Source: Oscillospiraceae bacterium (GTDB lineage: Bacteria > Bacillota > Clostridia > UMGS1883). From it: 6,824 nucleotides of DNA. The DNA lies in NCBI GenBank assembly GCA_015069065.1, contig SVJI01000082.1:1-6824 (forward strand), in the 5' to 3' direction. Made by a program: the position numbers and the translations under genes. Positions 4,118 through 6,824 of the stretch are shown in pieces; positions within the stretch are counted from its first letter, which is position 1; each line of letters begins with the position of its first letter. The notes beneath the pieces are model-generated. The model was not told where the DNA came from, did no database searches, and was given only the letters and a program-made list of their open reading frames with translations.

Positions 4118-6824
4118 AATATTCGTAAACGCCCTCAAATACCTTTTCGGCATCGCCGGTTAAGAACACTCCCTCGTCTGTATAGCGTACGATGAGCTCG
4201 CCGCCCTCAACTCTTACGGAAATGTCGGTATCTTTATCGCAGTAGCCGTTTTCAACTGCCGCAATAGCCGCCGCACAAGCGCCTGTACCGCAGGCAGGTG
4301 TTTCACCGTTACCGCGTTCCCATACTCTCATTCTGATTGTACGCTTGTCAATAATCTTAACAAATTCCGTATTGATTCTTTCGGGGAAGATAGGTGCATT
4401 TTCAAATCTCGGACCGATTGTCTCCACATCAATGTTATATACATTGTCGCAGATAACAACACAGTGGGGATTACCGATAGATACGCATGAAATATCATAT
4501 TTTTTACCGGCAATTGTAACCTTTTCGTTAATTACTCTGTCGCCGGGCATATCCACAGGAATCTGAGCGGGGTTAAACTGTGCCTGTCCCATCTGAACGG
4601 TTACACTGGTAACCTTGTGGTCAAAGAGGTGAAGCGTCAGCTTTCTTACGCCGCTTGCAGTTTCAATTGTGATATGGCGGTGAGTAACATATCCGTTATC
4701 CCAAAGGTATTTACCTACGCAGCGGATAGCGTTACCTGCCATTTTGCCCTCGCTGCCGTCAGTATTGAATATACGCATCTTTGCGTCTGCCACATCGGAT
4801 TTTTCGATAAGAACCAGTCCGTCTGCACCGATACCTCTGCGGCGGTCGGAAAATACTATTGCAAGTGCTTCGGGGAAAGTAAACTTACCCTCAAAATTGT
4901 TGATAAAGATATAGTCATCGCCTGTACCCTGCATTTTGATAAAGGGAATGCTGATTTTTTCTGTGCGCAGTTTTGCAATATCTGTAAGCTCGGTGTTGTA
5001 CTGATTAAAGCGGCTAAGCAATATATCTGCAAGAGCATGTGCAGTGTCAAGGGAGGTAAGACATGCGATGCTTAACTGAAGTGCTCTGCGGTGCAGTCTT
5101 ATAAATTTCTCAATTTCCTTAGGTCTGCCTGAATTGGTGTGAATGATATAACCGATTTTTTCGCTTTCAAGAAGTGCGTAAATTTTTTCGCCCTCTACTG
5201 TTTCTGCGGGAATTCCTAAAGAATTTATGATGATTGCATTTGTTTCATCAGCGTAGATTTCAAGACCTGCATCGTAAAGCTTCTTTGCCAGCTCGATAAG
5301 GTCATACTTATCCTTTGAGTCAACGCTGATATATACGCCTCCGCGGCTTTCAAGATTGAAGCCTGCGGAAATAAGTCCCTTAAACAGTGCCTCATTAAGC
5401 GTTTTGCCTATACCTAAAACCTCTCCGGTTGATTTCATTTCAGGGCCTAAGATTGAGTTGATACCCGAAAGCTTTTCAAATGAGAATACGGGAACCTTAA
5501 CTGCATAGTAGGGAGGCATCTTGTAGAGACCGCTTCCGTATCCGAGAGAAAGGAGGGACGCACCCTGCATAACCTGAGTTGCAAGGTCTATCATGGGAAT
5601 GCCTGTAACCTTGCTTATATAGGGAACTGTTCTTGATGCTCTGGGGTTAACCTCGATAACATAAAGCTCGTTATCATATACCACATACTGGATATTGATA
5701 AGTCCCTGCGTTTTAAGGGATAGTGCAAGCTTTGTTGAACAGTCAACGATTTTATCAAGCATCTTGTCTGTTATGTTGAAGGGAGGATATACCGCAATGG
5801 AGTCACCGCTGTGTACACCGGCACGCTCAACGTGTTCCATTATTCCGGGGATAAGAACATCCTTGCCGTCACTTATGATATCGACCTCAAGCTCTTTACC
5901 CATCATATACTTGTCAACGAGAACCGGGTTATCAATTTTCTGCGAAAGAATAATGTCCATATATTGAACAACGTCTTCTTCCTTGTAAGCGATTGTCATA
6001 TTCTGACCGCCGATAACGTATGAGGGACGAAGAAGTACGGGATAGCCGAGCTTCTGGGCTGCTTCAAGAGCCTCTTCCTTCTTCATTACCGAAAGTCCGC
6101 TGGGACGCTTGATATCGAATTTTTCAAGGAGTGCATCAAACTGCTCGCGGTCTTCTGCCATATCAATGCTCTTTGCAGATGTTCCGAGGATTTTAATTCC
6201 GCTTTCGTCAAGGAATTTAACGAGCTTGATAGCTGTCTGTCCGCCGAATGCAACCACAACGCCCTCGGGTTTTTCAACCTCGATTACGTTCATTACATCC
6301 TCAGGGGTAAGAGGCTCAAAATAAAGCCTGTCCGCCGTATCAAAGTCGGTAGAAACAGTTTCGGGGTTGTTATTGATAATAATTACCTCGTAGCCCATTT
6401 CCTTAAGTGCCCATACACAGTGAACGGATGAGTAGTCGAATTCGATTCCCTGACCGATTCTGATGGGACCTGAGCCGAGGACGATTACCTTTTTATTGTT
6501 TGTAGCAACTGCCCTTGCCTCGCACTCACTGTCATAGGTGGAGTAGAAGTAGGGAGTTTTTGCCGCAAATTCACCGCCGCAGGTGTCAACCATTTTGTAA
6601 ACGCAGTTTTTGTGGCAGGGAACCTTTTTGCCACTGATTTCTTCAAGAATCTTATCGGTAAAGCCAAGCTTTTTACCTTTTTCATAAAGCTCAGGGGTAA
6701 GATTTCCAACAATGCTCTTTTCATAGTCCACAATATTTTTAATCTTGGAAAGGAACCATTTATCAATCCTTGTGATTTCGTTGATCCTTTCTATTGTGAT
6801 TCCTCTTACAAGAGCCTCATAAAC
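4116..6824 (-). CDS. carB: CarB-DapF fusion: carbamoyl-phosphate synthase large subunit (C-terminal part) joined to a diaminopimelate epimerase-like domain; 5' end beyond the window
   Basis: The frame is open to the right edge, so 902 residues are visible (numbered from the edge) and about 440 N-terminal CarB residues are missing; the GTG at 6731 is an internal valine codon. CarB makes carbamoyl phosphate from glutamine-derived ammonia, bicarbonate and ATP for arginine and pyrimidines. Residues 1-116 cover the oligomerisation region. The second ATP-grasp half follows: GSGPIRIGQGIEFDY 117-131, NNNPETVSTD 151-160, AFGGQT 192-197, RPSYVIGGQ 266-274, EHVERAGVHSGDS 330-342, and metal ligands E391/N393 in IEVNPRASRTVP. 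An MGS-like allosteric domain spans about 494-621. A DapF domain follows at about 625-902, full length. It has RRGIGADG, NTDGS, GNPHC, ERINTEF and ETPACGTGACA, but Ala696 replaces the first catalytic Cys and Asp636 replaces the usual Asn. There is no start codon or ribosome site at the junction. carA is not in view. Whether the DapF part is active is unknown. Confidence 0.93.
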   Translation of the reverse strand, partial: VYEALVRGITIERINEITRIDKWFLSKIKNIVDYEKSIVGNLTPELYEKGKKLGFTDKILEEISGKKVPCHKNCVYKMVDTCGGEFAAKTPYFYSTYDSECEARAVATNNKKVIVLGSGPIRIGQGIEFDYSSVHCVWALKEMGYEVIIINNNPETVSTDFDTADRLYFEPLTPEDVMNVIEVEKPEGVVVAFGGQTAIKLVKFLDESGIKILGTSAKSIDMAEDREQFDALLEKFDIKRPSGLSVMKKEEALEAAQKLGYPVLLRPSYVIGGQNMTIAYKEEDVVQYMDIILSQKIDNPVLVDKYMMGKELEVDIISDGKDVLIPGIMEHVERAGVHSGDSIAVYPPFNITDKMLDKIVDCSTKLALSLKTQGLINIQYVVYDNELYVIEVNPRASRTVPYISKVTGIPMIDLATQVMQGASLLSLGYGSGLYKMPPYYAVKVPVFSFEKLSGINSILGPEMKSTGEVLGIGKTLNEALFKGLISAGFNLESRGGVYISVDSKDKYDLIELAKKLYDAGLEIYADETNAIIINSLGIPAETVEGEKIYALLESEKIGYIIHTNSGRPKEIEKFIRLHRRALQLSIACLTSLDTAHALADILLSRFNQYNTELTDIAKLRTEKISIPFIKMQGTGDDYIFINNFEGKFTFPEALAIVFSDRRRGIGADGLVLIEKSDVADAKMRIFNTDGSEGKMAGNAIRCVGKYLWDNGYVTHRHITIETASGVRKLTLHLFDHKVTSVTVQMGQAQFNPAQIPVDMPGDRVINEKVTIAGKKYDISCVSIGNPHCVVICDNVYNIDVETIGPRFENAPIFPERINTEFVKIIDKRTIRMRVWERGNGETPACGTGACAAAIAAVENGYCDKDTDISVRVEGGELIVRYTDEGVFLTGDAEKVFEGVYEY
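4119..4952 (-). other. DapF-like domain within the CarB-DapF fusion
   Basis: About 278 residues, the length of a complete DapF, which interconverts LL- and meso-diaminopimelate for lysine and peptidoglycan. The second catalytic cysteine is present (C845, codon 4290-4292, in ACGTG). The signature N-x-D-G-S-x4-C-G-N-[GA]-x-R is matched except that the Cys is Ala (codon GCA, 4737-4739). N-terminal GxGND is GTGDD (first D codon 4917-4919). The other substrate-side Asn, Glu and Arg positions (NTDGS, GNPH, ERINTEF, WERGNGET) are intact. So the fold and pocket look preserved while one acid-base residue of the two-cysteine mechanism is gone. Confidence 0.88.
4962..5345 (-). other. MGS-like allosteric domain of CarB with altered effector site
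   Basis: The segment GGVYISVDSKDKYDLIELAK onward to the LSRFNQ helix corresponds to the C-terminal regulatory domain of CarB, which in E. coli binds UMP and IMP and contacts ornithine. By manual alignment to the E. coli protein from memory, S948 and K954 are kept. T974 and T977 become Asp526 and Asn529 (ADETNA for ATHGTA), the loop with K993 is shortened, and N1015/T1017 become His562/Asn564 (IIHTNSGR for IINTTSGR). T1042 of the ornithine site appears kept as Thr590. Confidence 0.72.

Noticed and set aside
4940..4975. Sequencing error joining two separate genes carB and dapF
   Set aside because: Considered as an alternative to a real fusion. There is no displaced start codon or ribosome site in any frame close to the junction, and the linker reads as sensible protein, so a single lost stop would not explain it; raw reads would still be needed to exclude an error.
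4617..5075. 152-residue open frame on the + strand opposite the DapF domain
   Set aside because: It is a shadow of the DapF coding strand, with no ribosome site or recognisable motif.
6729..6731. GTG as the start of an 871-residue CarB-DapF protein
   Set aside because: The frame stays open to 6824 and the extra 31 residues (ending EITRIDKWFLSKIKNI) are typical CarB sequence, so the gene continues past the window and this GTG is an internal valine codon.
1..6824. CRISPR array, tRNA/rRNA gene, insertion sequence or phage signature
   Set aside because: No repeated spacer-like units, no tRNA cloverleaf or rRNA-like segment, no transposase motif or terminal repeats were seen; nearly all bases are explained by housekeeping genes and their hairpins.

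Overview
The window looks like a piece of a low- to mid-GC Gram-positive anaerobe, most likely a Clostridia/Oscillospiraceae-type gut bacterium. This is inferred from the AGGAGG-type ribosome sites, the short intergenic gaps, intrinsic hairpin terminators and the style of the proteins; no rRNA or other decisive marker is present, so the taxonomy is tentative.

Layout: the first 1.25 kb reads on the + strand. It holds the last 13 codons of an upstream gene (probably alaS), a complete HIT-family nucleotide hydrolase, an intrinsic terminator, and a metal-dependent amidohydrolase (PF04909-like). A strong hairpin at 1249-1283 separates this unit from everything to its right, which reads on the - strand. 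In transcription order the - strand carries a 5'-truncated reading frame for the C-terminal ~620 residues of carbamoyl-phosphate synthase large subunit (CarB) joined in frame to a complete DapF (diaminopimelate epimerase-like) domain, then argG, then argH.

How they work together: CarB supplies carbamoyl phosphate for citrulline and pyrimidines. ArgG and ArgH turn citrulline plus aspartate into arginine plus fumarate. The argG promoter is clear on the - strand (TTGCAT, 17 bp, TATAAT with extended -10). Two 14-bp perfect palindromes of the ARG-box form TGNATNNNNATNCA lie on and upstream of its -35, 22 bp apart centre to centre, so ArgR control of argGH is strongly suggested.

The most unusual object is the CarB-DapF fusion (4116-6824). 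The frame is continuous through the junction, with no start codon or ribosome site for a separate dapF. The DapF domain keeps most active-site residues but has Ala where the first catalytic Cys is expected and Asp where a substrate-binding Asn is expected. The CarB allosteric (MGS-like) domain has also lost most residues that bind UMP/IMP in E. coli. One reading is that the epimerase fold has been recruited to a new catalytic or sensory role on CarB. That is inference; the fusion and the substitutions are seen directly.
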